This document shows, piece after piece, positions 35,652 through 45,622 of a stretch of 64,000 nucleotides of DNA. This DNA comes from Candidatus Gastranaerophilales bacterium (GTDB lineage: Bacteria > Cyanobacteriota > Vampirovibrionia > Gastranaerophilales > Gastranaerophilaceae): assembly GCA_944323195.1 (NCBI GenBank), contig CALURR010000005.1, positions 1-64,000 of the forward strand. The letters run 5' to 3'. Made by a program: the position numbers and the translations under genes. Numbering within the stretch: the stretch's first letter is position 1; the number at the start of each line of letters is the position of its first letter. The notes beneath the pieces were generated by a model. It did not search any database. It worked only from the letters and a program-made list of their open reading frames with translations, and was not told where the DNA came from.

Positions 35652-37571
35652 ATGGAAAATAAAGTATTAGAAGAAAATATCAGCCATATTGCTAGGTATA
35701 ATAAAAGACTTTCTGATGAAATTTTAAGGTTTAATTGTGAAAAATCAACTCTTGAATTGGTGCAAATGCCAAATAATGAATTTAACTTATTCACAAATGG
35801 AAGTTTTATTCATGATATGAATGGTGCTCAAGATGAAACCAAAAGAATAGTTAATTCTATTAAAAATAAAGATGAAAAAAATATTGTAAGAATAATTTAT
35901 GGGCTTGGTTTAGGGTATTTGGTTGATGAGGCTGCAAGAAATTTGCAAGGTAAAATTATAGTTTATGAGCCTGATTTGAATTTAATAAAGACTGTTTTGA
36001 GTTTGGCTAAAATAGATGGTTTGTATAAAAATAATGTATTTTTGTGTTCCGATAAGGATGTATTATCAGAATATGCTTATGCTTTAACTGATGAAAATAG
36101 CAATATTTCAATAACTTTCCTAAATTATCATAAGAAATTTTTAGATGATATAAAAGATGTCTTATATACTGCGCAAAAAGCGCAAGCGCGCCATAGAGGA
36201 GATAAAGGTACGCTTTATAAAAAAATACCCATGGCGCTTTATAATTCCTGTATTAATCTTGAAAAAATATTAAAAACGCCAAATATATTGGATTTAAAAG
36301 ACATTTATAAAGGCAAAACAGCTATTTGTCTTTCTGCCGGTCCATCGTTAGCTGAAAATATAGAAATAATCAAAAAAAATCAAGATAAATTTGTTATTTT
36401 TGCGCTAAATCCAACTATTAAACTTTTGGCAAAACATGATATTCAGCCTGATTTTATTTTGTATATTGAAACGATAAATAATATAGCGCAATTTCAATAT
36501 GATATTGTGAAAAATTCATACTTAATTTTAGAGCCATATTGCTATTGGAAAACATACACTCTTCAATCAAAAGGAATATTTAATTATATTTCGGAAAATA
36601 CATTTTTAAATCCTTGGGTGCTAGATTGTCTAAAATCAAAAACAAACCTTCAAACCATGGGTACTGTTTCATATATGGCGCTTATGAGCGCATTTATAAT
36701 GGGTTTTGAAAAAATAATTCTAATTGGACAAGATTTAGCATATAAGGATGGAAATTGTTATGCTAAAGGCAGCCATTATGAAAATTTAAAATGTGTATTT
36801 AAAAAAGAATTGAATAAATATGTAATTGAGCCTGATAATATTGAAGAATTTGAAAAAGCGGTGAAATTATCAGCTAAAGACACTCAGGCAATGAAATTAA
36901 ACGCAAAAAGATATTTAGAATTTTTAAATAATAATATTGCAACAATTAAAGCGCAAGATGGTTCATTGCTTCCAACTCAAACAGGGTATGCTATATTTGT
37001 TGATATTTTTAGAAAATTGGCTAAAGATTTAAAAGAAATAAAACCAACTTTAAAATTAATTAATTCTTCTATTGGCGGAGCGCAAATAGATAATTTTGAA
37101 AATTTGGAGCTTTATGAGGTTGTAAGAAATTTAAATTCAATTGAAAAGCCTGATTTAAAATTAAAACAACCTGTTTTAGATAAAAATCATATTAAAAACA
37201 ATATTCAAAAAATGAAAAATAATCTTTTGGCTTTAAAGGACTTTGTGCTTGAGGTTCGAGAGATTACATCTAAATTATGTGACGAATTAAATATTAAGTC
37301 TGAAATTAATCAAAAAGTTATAAATCTTTTAAAAGAACAAAGTTTGATTTTTAAAAAGATTGAATTTTTGCCTAAAGACAAATATTTTAATATTGTTGTT
37401 GAGAGTTTTGAAAATCGGATTTCATCATACTTTGATGAAAATTATTTAAAAAGTCCTGAAAGTTGCTTTAAGGCAAATTCAGACGCCCTAAAAGCAGTTG
37501 ATTGGTTAATTGAAGTTTTAAATAAAAGTATTAAAAAATTAACAGATTGTGAGCTTTTCGTCTTGCAATAG
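35652..37571 (+). CDS. Motility-associated glycosyltransferase (MAF/DUF115)
   Basis: Member of the MAF/DUF115 family, which in Campylobacter, Helicobacter and Aeromonas adds nonulosonic acids such as pseudaminic acid to flagellin. The central domain has GKTAICLSAGPSLAENIEII (about 221-240), DFILYIETINN and MGTVSYMALMSAFIMGFEKIILIGQDLAY (read as TMGTVSYMAL, then IILIGQDLAY). The 639-aa length is typical. Its location between a flagellar operon and a chemosensory operon agrees with flagellin glycosylation. Its target flagellin is not in the window. Its 3' end overlaps the convergent CheW gene by 33 bases. Confidence 0.85.
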   Translation: MENKVLEENISHIARYNKRLSDEILRFNCEKSTLELVQMPNNEFNLFTNGSFIHDMNGAQDETKRIVNSIKNKDEKNIVRIIYGLGLGYLVDEAARNLQGKIIVYEPDLNLIKTVLSLAKIDGLYKNNVFLCSDKDVLSEYAYALTDENSNISITFLNYHKKFLDDIKDVLYTAQKAQARHRGDKGTLYKKIPMALYNSCINLEKILKTPNILDLKDIYKGKTAICLSAGPSLAENIEIIKKNQDKFVIFALNPTIKLLAKHDIQPDFILYIETINNIAQFQYDIVKNSYLILEPYCYWKTYTLQSKGIFNYISENTFLNPWVLDCLKSKTNLQTMGTVSYMALMSAFIMGFEKIILIGQDLAYKDGNCYAKGSHYENLKCVFKKELNKYVIEPDNIEEFEKAVKLSAKDTQAMKLNAKRYLEFLNNNIATIKAQDGSLLPTQTGYAIFVDIFRKLAKDLKEIKPTLKLINSSIGGAQIDNFENLELYEVVRNLNSIEKPDLKLKQPVLDKNHIKNNIQKMKNNLLALKDFVLEVREITSKLCDELNIKSEINQKVINLLKEQSLIFKKIEFLPKDKYFNIVVESFENRISSYFDENYLKSPESCFKANSDALKAVDWLIEVLNKSIKKLTDCELFVLQ

Positions 37572-38582
37572 TTTATCAACGTCCAGTACTTGATATATTT
37601 CACCATCTTTAACAAATTCAAGGATGTTTGTTTCTTCTTGTTTTTGAAGTTTGTTTTGGATAATTTCTTCAAAGTTTATGTTTAAACTTTCGCATATTTC
37701 ATCAGCTAGAATTCCTAATTTAAATTCATTTGAGTTTAAAATGATAATTGTTGATTTTTCTTTAATGTGGGTTTTTGAATTATTGAAAAATCGTCTTATA
37801 TCCAGTACGGTTGTGTATTCTCCTTTTATATTTGCAAGTCCATATATAAAATCCGGAGTGGAGGGAACTTTTATGAATTTAGTGTTATTTACTTTGAAAA
37901 ATTCCTTTACGCTTGCCATATTAATGTAATATTTTACGTTATTAATTGAAAAAGAAACTCCCATATCATACAATGGCGTGTTTATTTGAACATCTTGGGC
38001 GATTTTTGTTAGGAAATTTTTTCTTTCTTGCAAAACTGCTTTAGATGAGTCATCATTTATTATATATTTTTGAGTGCTTTGCTCATTTAAATATTTATCG
38101 GGGTTGTTTTTTATGTATTGTTCAATAATATCAATATCTAAAATATAAAAATCTTCATCATTTTCCATGAAAACACCTTTGTATAGGCTGTTTTTTGTCA
38201 TATAAGGAATATTTTTTATTTTAGACAGACTTATTTTTTTGACATCTTTAACATTGTCGCAAATGAGTGCCGTGGTGGAATTTTGTGTTTTTAGAACAAG
38301 GATTTTGGCGCTTAGATTATAAACTACTCTTTCGTTTTTTAATACTTCTCTTAAATCAATGACAGCTACAGGAGATTGTTCATAGTCCATTATTCCCAAA
38401 ACGCAAGAAGGAAGTGCATAAGGGTAATCCAGCTCCATTATTTTAACAATTTCAAGAACTTTTTTTGTTTCAATAGCATAAACTTTGTTGTCTATTTCAA
38501 TAAGAGTATAGATTTCACTTTCTTCCTCTTTGATTTCTTGAAGAAGGTTTTGCGATTGAAGTGTTAAATTATTGTTTATCAT
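37539..38582 (-). CDS. Tandem CheW-domain protein
   Basis: A 347-aa scaffold with two CheW (SH3-like) domains, about residues 20-150 (SEIYTLIEIDNKVYAIETKK) and 200-335 (GVSFSINNVKYYINMASVKE, with IYGLANIKGEYTTVLDIRRF). CheW couples chemoreceptors to CheA. Two fused copies could bridge neighbouring receptor arrays. The gene overlaps the end of the upstream receiver protein gene by 14 bases. Its 3' end overlaps the glycosyltransferase gene on the other strand. Confidence 0.85.
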   Translation of the reverse strand: MINNNLTLQSQNLLQEIKEEESEIYTLIEIDNKVYAIETKKVLEIVKIMELDYPYALPSCVLGIMDYEQSPVAVIDLREVLKNERVVYNLSAKILVLKTQNSTTALICDNVKDVKKISLSKIKNIPYMTKNSLYKGVFMENDEDFYILDIDIIEQYIKNNPDKYLNEQSTQKYIINDDSSKAVLQERKNFLTKIAQDVQINTPLYDMGVSFSINNVKYYINMASVKEFFKVNNTKFIKVPSTPDFIYGLANIKGEYTTVLDIRRFFNNSKTHIKEKSTIIILNSNEFKLGILADEICESLNINFEEIIQNKLQKQEETNILEFVKDGEIYQVLDVDKLLQDEKLTIC

Positions 38583-40005
38583 TTTTTATTATAACCTTTT
38601 CATTCAGTGCTTCACTGTATGCTTTTTGTGCTATTTTTTGGGCTTCATATATGTTGTAATTGTTATCAAACATACAGTTTACAGCTGTGATAATTGCTTC
38701 AATATTGTATTCACTGTAAGTAATTTTATTTATAATTTCATATAGTGAGTTTATTCTGTTTTTTAAATCTTTTTCATCTTTAGCAAAGATTATAAGCGCA
38801 TATTCGTCTTCGTAGTTTTTGTGGATTTGTTCATTTTTATTAAGAACATTTATTATTTTTTCTGATATTTTTGAGTTTATTATATCTAAATCTTGAATGG
38901 ATAAATTGTCTTGTAATTGTTGAAAATTAACTATATCGACAATAACAAGATAAATCAAGCTGTGCTCTAAAAGTGCATTTTCAATTTTATTAAAAAAGTT
39001 TAGTTCTGATTTATTTGGCGAATATTTTCTTTGAGAAGCCCTTTTAGTTAAGGCAAACTTATTTATATATCTTGCTTTAGTAAATTTTTCCAAAACGTCT
39101 TTTATGGTCAAAATATTTTCTTCGTCCTGCCATTTTTCTTTTTCAAAAGAATAGAAAGCAACATCTGCAGTTTTTTTGTTTAGGTGCTCAAAACAAAATT
39201 CTATTTTGGAATTAAAATCTTCAATGTTAACAACTGTTTTTAAGTTTGGTGCATAAGTTTTAAACATAGCAGTGTTTTTGGCTTTATATTTATTTAAAAT
39301 GTTGTTTTGTAAAATCGGACTTAAAATAATATCTCTTACATCCAGATAAACTTTTTCTTCTTTTTTTTCAAAAGAATGAATTGCTATAAGCCCCAAATCG
39401 TATTTTAGTATAGGGTATAGAATATGGAATAAATTTTCCATTATTTTTTCATCATCTAATGTAAAATCATATAGTTTTTTAAAATCTTGTATTAATTTTT
39501 CTTTATCTATTTTAGGGCGGTTTTCTTCTTCTACTATTTCTTGCTTTTCTTCTGTTTCTTCCTGTTCTTCTTGAATGGTTTGTGCTTGTAAAAGTGATTT
39601 TTCCAGTATTAAAAGTTTGTATTCTTCATCAACAGGATGTTCATTAATAGCTTTTTGGGCCAATTCAACAAGCGAATTTACGTTATCGCTTTTGGTTAAG
39701 AAATATTCATTTATGTCATCTTGAAGATAGTATCTGGCATGTTTAACATCAAGAATACTATATATAATTACAGGAATTTTTGAGATAAGCGGGTCTTCTT
39801 TGATTGATTTAACCAGTTGAAACCCTCCAATAAGAGGCATTATAGCGTCAGTTATAACTAAATCGGGTGCTATATCAAAAATCATTTCATAGCCGATTTT
39901 GGCGCTTTTTGCGCTATAAACTTCCCAATCGTTTTTGGTTAAGATTGTTTTTAGAAGATTTAATTGGGTGCTGCTATCGTCTATTATAATTACTTTTTTT
40001 GTCAT
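38569..40005 (-). CDS. Response regulator with degenerate GGDEF-like output domain
   Basis: The N-terminal receiver domain (about 3-120) is intact: acidic D9-D10, phosphoacceptor D53 (LVITDAIMP) and lysine in FLTKSD. A glutamate-rich linker (about 148-170) follows, then a middle domain, and about residues 335-475 resemble a diguanylate-cyclase fold without the catalytic signature (YLVIVDIVNFQQLQDNLSI). It is probably a non-catalytic signal output. It is co-transcribed with the tandem CheW and divergent from the receptor and CheA genes, so CheA is the likely phosphodonor. Confidence 0.75.
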   Translation of the reverse strand: MTKKVIIIDDSSTQLNLLKTILTKNDWEVYSAKSAKIGYEMIFDIAPDLVITDAIMPLIGGFQLVKSIKEDPLISKIPVIIYSILDVKHARYYLQDDINEYFLTKSDNVNSLVELAQKAINEHPVDEEYKLLILEKSLLQAQTIQEEQEETEEKQEIVEEENRPKIDKEKLIQDFKKLYDFTLDDEKIMENLFHILYPILKYDLGLIAIHSFEKKEEKVYLDVRDIILSPILQNNILNKYKAKNTAMFKTYAPNLKTVVNIEDFNSKIEFCFEHLNKKTADVAFYSFEKEKWQDEENILTIKDVLEKFTKARYINKFALTKRASQRKYSPNKSELNFFNKIENALLEHSLIYLVIVDIVNFQQLQDNLSIQDLDIINSKISEKIINVLNKNEQIHKNYEDEYALIIFAKDEKDLKNRINSLYEIINKITYSEYNIEAIITAVNCMFDNNYNIYEAQKIAQKAYSEALNEKVIIKNDKQ

Positions 40006-40070
40006 AGCTTAACTTATTTACTATAATTATTTATAATATGATTATACATTTTTTTATATAAAGGTGAAAT

Positions 40071-41129
40071 ATGTCAAAAGAAGTAAATAATAATCAAAAT
40101 GGTAAAATTAACATTAATAGAGAACTTGCAAGAAAGCAAATTTTTGATGGTGCAATGGTTTTTATTGCGCTATGTGTTAATTTTTATTTTGTAAAAGTAT
40201 TAGGTTATGTTAGTTATGATTTGATAACAGTTTCTATTGTAAGTTTAATAATATTACTTTTTGCATTTGAATATAGTAAAAATGCGGTTCAAGGTCCTTT
40301 GAATAATGTAATAATGGACACTTTTGACGAGACTTTATCATCAATTAATTTAATCCAAGATAAAAATAATTCCCAAAAAGAGAATAATATTTCTTCAAAT
40401 GACAAAATTAAAAATGCAAAAGAATTAATTGAAAATCTTCAAAAATATTCTGATGAAATGGCTGATTTAACTGGAAAGACAAGAGAAAAAACCAATCAAT
40501 CAATTAGTTTTACGAATAATGAATATAGCGCTGTTAAGGCAAACATTGAAAAAATGTTTTCAATAAGACATAAAATTCAAACTATTGCGGAGTTGATTTT
40601 AGAATTATCTGATTTTGTGCAATCAATTTCTTCTACTATCGGCTTAGTTGAAGATATAGCAGAGCAAACCAATCTGCTAGCTTTAAATGCTGCAGTAGAA
40701 GCAGCTCGTGCAGGAGAACACGGGAAAGGTTTTGCTGTGGTTGCTTCTGAAATTAGGAAATTGGCAGATGAATCTAAACAAGCGACAACAAAAATTATTT
40801 CTTTGATTAATGATATTCAACAAACAGCAAATTCAACAGTTTTGGCTACTGAAGAAGGCACAAAAGAAATTGAATCCGGTTTAGAATTGGCTCATACAAT
40901 CTCAGAAAATATTGAACAATTGATTAGTGCCATGAACGAAATATCTAAAAATATGAATGAAATAATTGTTTCATCTTCTCAAATCAGCAATGATTCAAGA
41001 ATAACGGACGGCTATATTGAAGAAATATCTCAATTTGTGGAACAGAGTCAAAAAATAACAAATGAGAATGAAGAAATGGTTTCAAAAATACAAATGACTT
41101 CTAATAATTTAAAACAACAGGTTTTATAA
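40071..41129 (+). CDS. Methyl-accepting chemotaxis protein without periplasmic sensor domain
   Basis: A 352-aa receptor. Two close membrane helices near the N terminus (about 23-40 and 46-66) leave almost no periplasmic loop, so it must sense in the cytoplasm or membrane, or through a partner. The C-terminal signalling tip has the near-invariant [28 protein letters not shown] (read here as [18 protein letters not shown], then [15 protein letters not shown]). An AAAGG site precedes the start codon. It is followed by the cheA gene after 22 bases, and is divergent from the receiver and CheW genes. Confidence 0.93.
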   Translation: MSKEVNNNQNGKININRELARKQIFDGAMVFIALCVNFYFVKVLGYVSYDLITVSIVSLIILLFAFEYSKNAVQGPLNNVIMDTFDETLSSINLIQDKNNSQKENNISSNDKIKNAKELIENLQKYSDEMADLTGKTREKTNQSISFTNNEYSAVKANIEKMFSIRHKIQTIAELILELSDFVQSISSTIGLVEDIAEQTNLLALNAAVEAARAGEHGKGFAVVASEIRKLADESKQATTKIISLINDIQQTANSTVLATEEGTKEIESGLELAHTISENIEQLISAMNEISKNMNEIIVSSSQISNDSRITDGYIEEISQFVEQSQKITNENEEMVSKIQMTSNNLKQQVL

Positions 41130-41151
41130 AATTCTTCTTATAGGTAGGAAA

Positions 41152-44100
41152 ATGGAATTTCAAAAAGAGGAATTAGATGAAATATTAAATATTTTTCAGC
41201 AAGAGTCCATGGAAATAATTTCTTCTATGGATGGTAAATTGTTGATGCTTGAAAAGGGTGGTTTTAATTATGATATTGCTATTCAATTGTTTAGAGATGC
41301 CCACTCTTTAAAAGGTTCAGCCAGAATGCTCGGCTTTGAAGACATACAAAATGTTGCTCATAAAATTGAAGATGTAATCAGCTTAATCAAAGAAAATAAG
41401 TTAAAAGTTCAGTCTTATATAACAGATGTAATATCTGAATGTTTGGATTTTATATCAGATTTAATTAATAAAACAGTGGTTCAAAAGACAGAATATAAAA
41501 GTCCTGATATTCAAAGATATATAGAAAAGCTTGAAAATATTCAAAAAGAAACACAAAAACAAGAAGACGATGAGATTGTTCTTGAGGATAATCCATCCAA
41601 AAAGGAATTGATTGATAAATTAGACGGGCTTGAAAATGATATAATAGAAATTTTATATACGGTTTCATTGGCTAGGGCTCAGAAAAAATTTGATGAAGTT
41701 GTTAAAATTGAAAATATAACAAATGATTTTATGTCATTATTGAATACCAATAATGAAAGTTTAAACTCAATTAAAAATTTAGCTCAAAATATTTTAAATT
41801 CTTTAGATAAATATAAAAACTCAGATAACAAAGAGCTTTCATTTATGGATGTGAATTCTGCTGTTATGGGTTTAATTGAGGAATTTTCATCTCTTTTAGA
41901 TAAGGAAAATATAAAAAGAAAATCTTATTACGATATTATTGATAAAAGATTAAATCAGCCTGAAGCGCTAGAACAAGAAGTAAAGGCAATAGATGAAAAG
42001 CCAATAGAAGTAGTTGAGCTAAAAGATGAAAAACTGAATGAATTTATTCAAAAAATTCCGCTTTTGGAAATAAATTCTGAATTTATTCCTGATACTGTAG
42101 AAATTGTTGATGAATTGATTTCAAAAGAGAAAAATAATATAGTATCAACTATTTATAAAAATATTAAAGAGATAATTGAAATTTTTAAAGAAAAAAACAT
42201 TCCTCTGACCCATGATGTTATTTTGGGTTTTAAGGAGATTTTGGAAAATTTAAAAGAATCAAATAATATCCCTTTGTCTGAGACTTTAACAAAATCTGAT
42301 GTAATTAAGACAATGGTTAAATTTCAACATAAAAACCATAACAGTAAGACAAAAAATCAACACGAATTATCTCAAAAAGATATTTTAAATACTATAACAA
42401 ATACTGAAATTAAAACTCTTAGAGTAGATTCAATTAAACTGGATAATTTGGTGGGACAAATTGGTGAACTTATTGTTTCAAAAATTAAGACAAATGAACA
42501 ACTTTCTTTAGCTAAAAAGATAAATAATGATTTAATTGAATGGCAAAAGAATTTTGTCAAAATGGGTTATTATATTAAATATTTTGATAAAAAATATTTG
42601 TCTAACCCAATTGGTGAAGATGCCTATGATTATAGGAAAATAGTTGCATACAATAAGCAATTATGCGCTTTATCCGAACAGCATAACGACAAAATAACAC
42701 ATTTAATAAAGGAAATGTCTTATCTTTTTAGACAAATTCAAGAAAGTGAAGCAAAATTAAACTCTACTACAACGGAAATAGAAGCAATGGTTAAAAACAT
42801 GAGAATTTTACCATTGTCTACGATTTTTCAACTTTTCCCCAGAATGGTTCATAATATTGCAAGAGATAAAAATAAAAAGATTGATTTAATAATTGAAGGT
42901 GCAGACATTACAGCCGATAAAACAATTATTGAAGAAATTAAAATTCCTTTAATGCATATAATTAGAAATTCGATTGATCATGGGATAGAAGATGTTGAAA
43001 CAAGAAAGTCTTTGGGTAAAAATCCTATAGGCAGAATTGAAATTAATGCAAGCTATAAAGATAATAAAGTTGTAATTGACGTTAAAGACGATGGCAGGGG
43101 TTTGAATATTGAAAAAATAAAAGAGAAAGCTCTTGAAAAAAAATTATTAACAATTGAGGAATTGAATGCAATATCTGATGATGAATTAACCAATTTAATA
43201 TTTTATCCGGGGTTTTCAACGGAAGATTTTGTAACAGAATTGTCAGGTCGGGGTTTGGGGCTTGATATAGTAAATAATAAAATAAGTCAACTTCAAGGAA
43301 GGGTTGATATATTTTCTCAAGTTAATAAGGGAACAGTTGTTAGGATTATTTTGCCTGCTACTGTAGCAACAAAAAAAGTGTTTATTATTGAAGAGCAAAA
43401 ACAATTATATGCTGTTGAAACTTCTGTTATAAGAACAATAGTCAGAATAAATGCAGATGAAGTTTTTGAAAAAGACAATAATAATTATTATATTTATAAT
43501 GGCTCTGCTATTGTTATATATACTCTTTCTCAAATTTTAGGACTTGAAAATAGGCCGAGAGAAAGAGCCAAATGCACATTAATGATTATTGAAACAGAAA
43601 ATACTATTTTTGGAATTATAGTTGAAAAACTTATCTCTGACCAAGAAATTGTTCATAAAAAACTTGCAGCGCCTTTATATAAAGTTAAACATATTTCCGG
43701 AATTACAACTCTTGCTAATGGTGAAGCATGTTTAATTTTAAATATAAGTGATATTATTACAACAATTACATCTAAAAAAATAAGAAGTAGAATAATAGTT
43801 AAAAATGAAATAGCAAGGGTTCAAGATAATTTTAAATATAAGGTTCTTGTTGTGGACGATTCAAGAACTACAAGAATGCTCCAAAAAAATATTCTATCTA
43901 ACCAAGGCTACAATGTATCTACCGCAACAAATCCTATAAATGCGCTGGATAAAAGTAGGCAAACTAAATATGATTTAGTGATTTCAGATATTCAAATGCC
44001 AGAAATGAATGGTTTTGAGTTTATTAAGGAGTTAAGAAAAAACCAAAATTATGAAAAAACTCCGGTAATTGTTGTAAGTTCTGAGCCAAAAGAAAAATAT

Positions 44101-44199
44101 GCAAAAGAAATTGAAGATACGAGAATTAAAAAATACATTCAAAAAAATACTTTTAGACAAGATGAGTTTATTGATGTTATAGAAAATATTCTACATTAA
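41152..44199 (+). CDS. cheA: Hybrid CheA histidine kinase with C-terminal receiver
   Basis: A 1015-aa chemotaxis kinase. The Hpt domain holds phospho-histidine H51 (FRDAHSLKGSARMLGF). A long poorly conserved region (about 110-420) follows, then dimerisation and ATPase domains with HIIRNSIDHGIEDVETRK, DVKDDGRGLNI and ELSGRGLGLDIVNNK. A CheW-like domain comes next, and a CheY-type receiver (896-1015) with phosphoacceptor D946 (LVISDIQMPEMNGF). CheA-CheY fusions are usual for surface-motility and cyanobacterial systems (PilL/PixL-like) as well as some flagellar ones. No cheR or cheB is nearby. The 3' end overlaps the next convergent gene by four bases. Confidence 0.94.
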   Translation: MEFQKEELDEILNIFQQESMEIISSMDGKLLMLEKGGFNYDIAIQLFRDAHSLKGSARMLGFEDIQNVAHKIEDVISLIKENKLKVQSYITDVISECLDFISDLINKTVVQKTEYKSPDIQRYIEKLENIQKETQKQEDDEIVLEDNPSKKELIDKLDGLENDIIEILYTVSLARAQKKFDEVVKIENITNDFMSLLNTNNESLNSIKNLAQNILNSLDKYKNSDNKELSFMDVNSAVMGLIEEFSSLLDKENIKRKSYYDIIDKRLNQPEALEQEVKAIDEKPIEVVELKDEKLNEFIQKIPLLEINSEFIPDTVEIVDELISKEKNNIVSTIYKNIKEIIEIFKEKNIPLTHDVILGFKEILENLKESNNIPLSETLTKSDVIKTMVKFQHKNHNSKTKNQHELSQKDILNTITNTEIKTLRVDSIKLDNLVGQIGELIVSKIKTNEQLSLAKKINNDLIEWQKNFVKMGYYIKYFDKKYLSNPIGEDAYDYRKIVAYNKQLCALSEQHNDKITHLIKEMSYLFRQIQESEAKLNSTTTEIEAMVKNMRILPLSTIFQLFPRMVHNIARDKNKKIDLIIEGADITADKTIIEEIKIPLMHIIRNSIDHGIEDVETRKSLGKNPIGRIEINASYKDNKVVIDVKDDGRGLNIEKIKEKALEKKLLTIEELNAISDDELTNLIFYPGFSTEDFVTELSGRGLGLDIVNNKISQLQGRVDIFSQVNKGTVVRIILPATVATKKVFIIEEQKQLYAVETSVIRTIVRINADEVFEKDNNNYYIYNGSAIVIYTLSQILGLENRPRERAKCTLMIIETENTIFGIIVEKLISDQEIVHKKLAAPLYKVKHISGITTLANGEACLILNISDIITTITSKKIRSRIIVKNEIARVQDNFKYKVLVVDDSRTTRMLQKNILSNQGYNVSTATNPINALDKSRQTKYDLVISDIQMPEMNGFEFIKELRKNQNYEKTPVIVVSSEPKEKYAKEIEDTRIKKYIQKNTFRQDEFIDVIENILH

Positions 44200-44855
44200 T
44201 TTTCTAAATCGCTTGCCATTAGTCCGTCTACCAGAACAAATCTCCCCAAGGGAATAACTTCGCAATATTGTTTTAGGCTTTCAATAAAACAGGGATTTTC
44301 GCAAAATCCTCCTGAAATACATATTTTAGATGGATTTTTGGCAAAATTAAAAGCGTTAAAAGCAATTCCGTGGATAAATTTTGAAATGGCAACTTTGGCG
44401 CTTATTCCTTGCGCTATATCGTCCATAATTTTTTCAAGTCCAAATATGCCGCAAGTTACAGAGTATTTTTGAGGATTAAATTCCAAATCTTTAATATCTA
44501 CATTATAAAATTTTAAAAGCATTTCAATAGTTGCACCTGTAGCTGAAGCACAAGTTGCATTCCAGTCCATGTCTTTAAATTTTTTATTTTGATATTGAAT
44601 ATATTTAATATCTCTTGAGCCTAAATCAAGCGCTATAAAATTGTCTTCAAGATATTTTTTGGCGCCTTTTGCAAGAGCTACAACTTCATTTTCGTATATT
44701 TTTTTGTCTTTAGGCAAGCTATGACCTGTGCATTTGTTGTATTTTAAATTGAGCATTCTAAGGTCTTTTGTGGGGATGATTGAATAATTTTTTTCTCCAT
44801 TTTCTATTTTTAAAATTTTAGTCCAAGTTGTTCCTGCGTCAATATAAGTTTTCAT
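44196..44855 (-). CDS. BadF/HgdC-type activator ATPase
   Basis: Short (219 aa) member of the 2-hydroxyacyl-CoA dehydratase activator/BadF family, ASKHA ATPases that drive one-electron transfer through a [4Fe-4S] cluster between two subunits. Visible marks are MKTYIDAGTTWTKILKI (phosphate 1), LDLGSRDIKYIQY (matching GGQDSK), NATCASATGATIEML with the first cluster cysteine, SVTCGIFGLEKIMDDIAQG with the second, and CISGGFCENP. Activators normally pass electrons to a dehydratase; the neighbour upstream is a candidate partner. The length is below the usual 255-270 aa. Confidence 0.82.
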   Translation of the reverse strand: MKTYIDAGTTWTKILKIENGEKNYSIIPTKDLRMLNLKYNKCTGHSLPKDKKIYENEVVALAKGAKKYLEDNFIALDLGSRDIKYIQYQNKKFKDMDWNATCASATGATIEMLLKFYNVDIKDLEFNPQKYSVTCGIFGLEKIMDDIAQGISAKVAISKFIHGIAFNAFNFAKNPSKICISGGFCENPCFIESLKQYCEVIPLGRFVLVDGLMASDLEN

Positions 44856-44857
44856 CT

Positions 44858-45622
44858 TTACCTCAATTTTAAAAACGCTTCTATTTTAGCTTTTGCGCTG
44901 TTAGATGGAATTGTATCTATGTCAATATATAGCCCTTGATATTTATTTGCTAAATATTTTGCAAGAGCTGTTTTAGAACAAAATGCCTGAGTGAAAAAGA
45001 CAGTCGGAAGATTTTCATCAACATAAGTTTCAATTTCCCAATCTCCTGGGTATCCTGCTTCAACTGCTCTAATCCAGCCAAAAAGTTCTGTGTTATTTGG
45101 AAATAGATTTAAAATATTAAGGTCATTAGGCGGCACTCCCCAAAAGCCAAAAGAGGGTTTTAGTTCACTAAGATATGAATAATCTTTTTGTTCATAGATG
45201 TTTCTGGTTATTATTTCGACTTTTTCTTTTAAGGGTAAATTGCTTTTTGAAATGGGTAATTTAATTTTAGATAAATCAGGACATTTGTCTTCAAAAACGC
45301 ATTGAATTACATTGAAGCCTTCATCTTTTAAAATTTCAGAAATAAAATAAGCGCTGTCGCATTTATCTTTTCCGATAGGAGCAAGAACTGCAATTATTTT
45401 ATCTTTTAGATAAAATGCGTTATTGCAGATATTTTTGATTATTGTGCAATAAGCATCAGGAACAAATTTTAAGTCAGGGTAATTATAATCAATATCCAAA
45501 TCAACCCATTTTGCTCTTGGATATTTTAATTTATATTCATTAATTAAAGCCTTTTGGGGATAACCCCAAAAGGCAATTATATTTTTATTTTTATTATCTA
45601 TTTGCGATAACTCTTGCAACAT
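44858..45622 (-). CDS. Unknown cysteine-containing protein beside the activator
   Basis: A 254-aa soluble protein with two similar segments, AFWGYPQKALINEY (about 19-32) and GFWGVPPNDLNILN (about 160-173), suggesting an internal repeat. Cysteines recur (CTIIKNIC, KCDSAYF, QCVFEDKCPD, QAFCSK), which could bind a metal cluster. The gene sits two bases before the activator gene and overlaps the FAD dehydrogenase gene. Being coupled to an HgdC-like activator suggests a shortened 2-hydroxyacyl-CoA dehydratase-type partner; this is inference. The ATG at 45622 has an AGGTG site; a GTG at 45628 is also possible. Confidence 0.55.
   Translation of the reverse strand: MLQELSQIDNKNKNIIAFWGYPQKALINEYKLKYPRAKWVDLDIDYNYPDLKFVPDAYCTIIKNICNNAFYLKDKIIAVLAPIGKDKCDSAYFISEILKDEGFNVIQCVFEDKCPDLSKIKLPISKSNLPLKEKVEIITRNIYEQKDYSYLSELKPSFGFWGVPPNDLNILNLFPNNTELFGWIRAVEAGYPGDWEIETYVDENLPTVFFTQAFCSKTALAKYLANKYQGLYIDIDTIPSNSAKAKIEAFLKLR

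Noticed and set aside
38376-38567. Small plus-strand frame opposite the CheW gene
   Set aside because: No ribosome binding site and an aromatic-rich chance translation opposite a real coding region.
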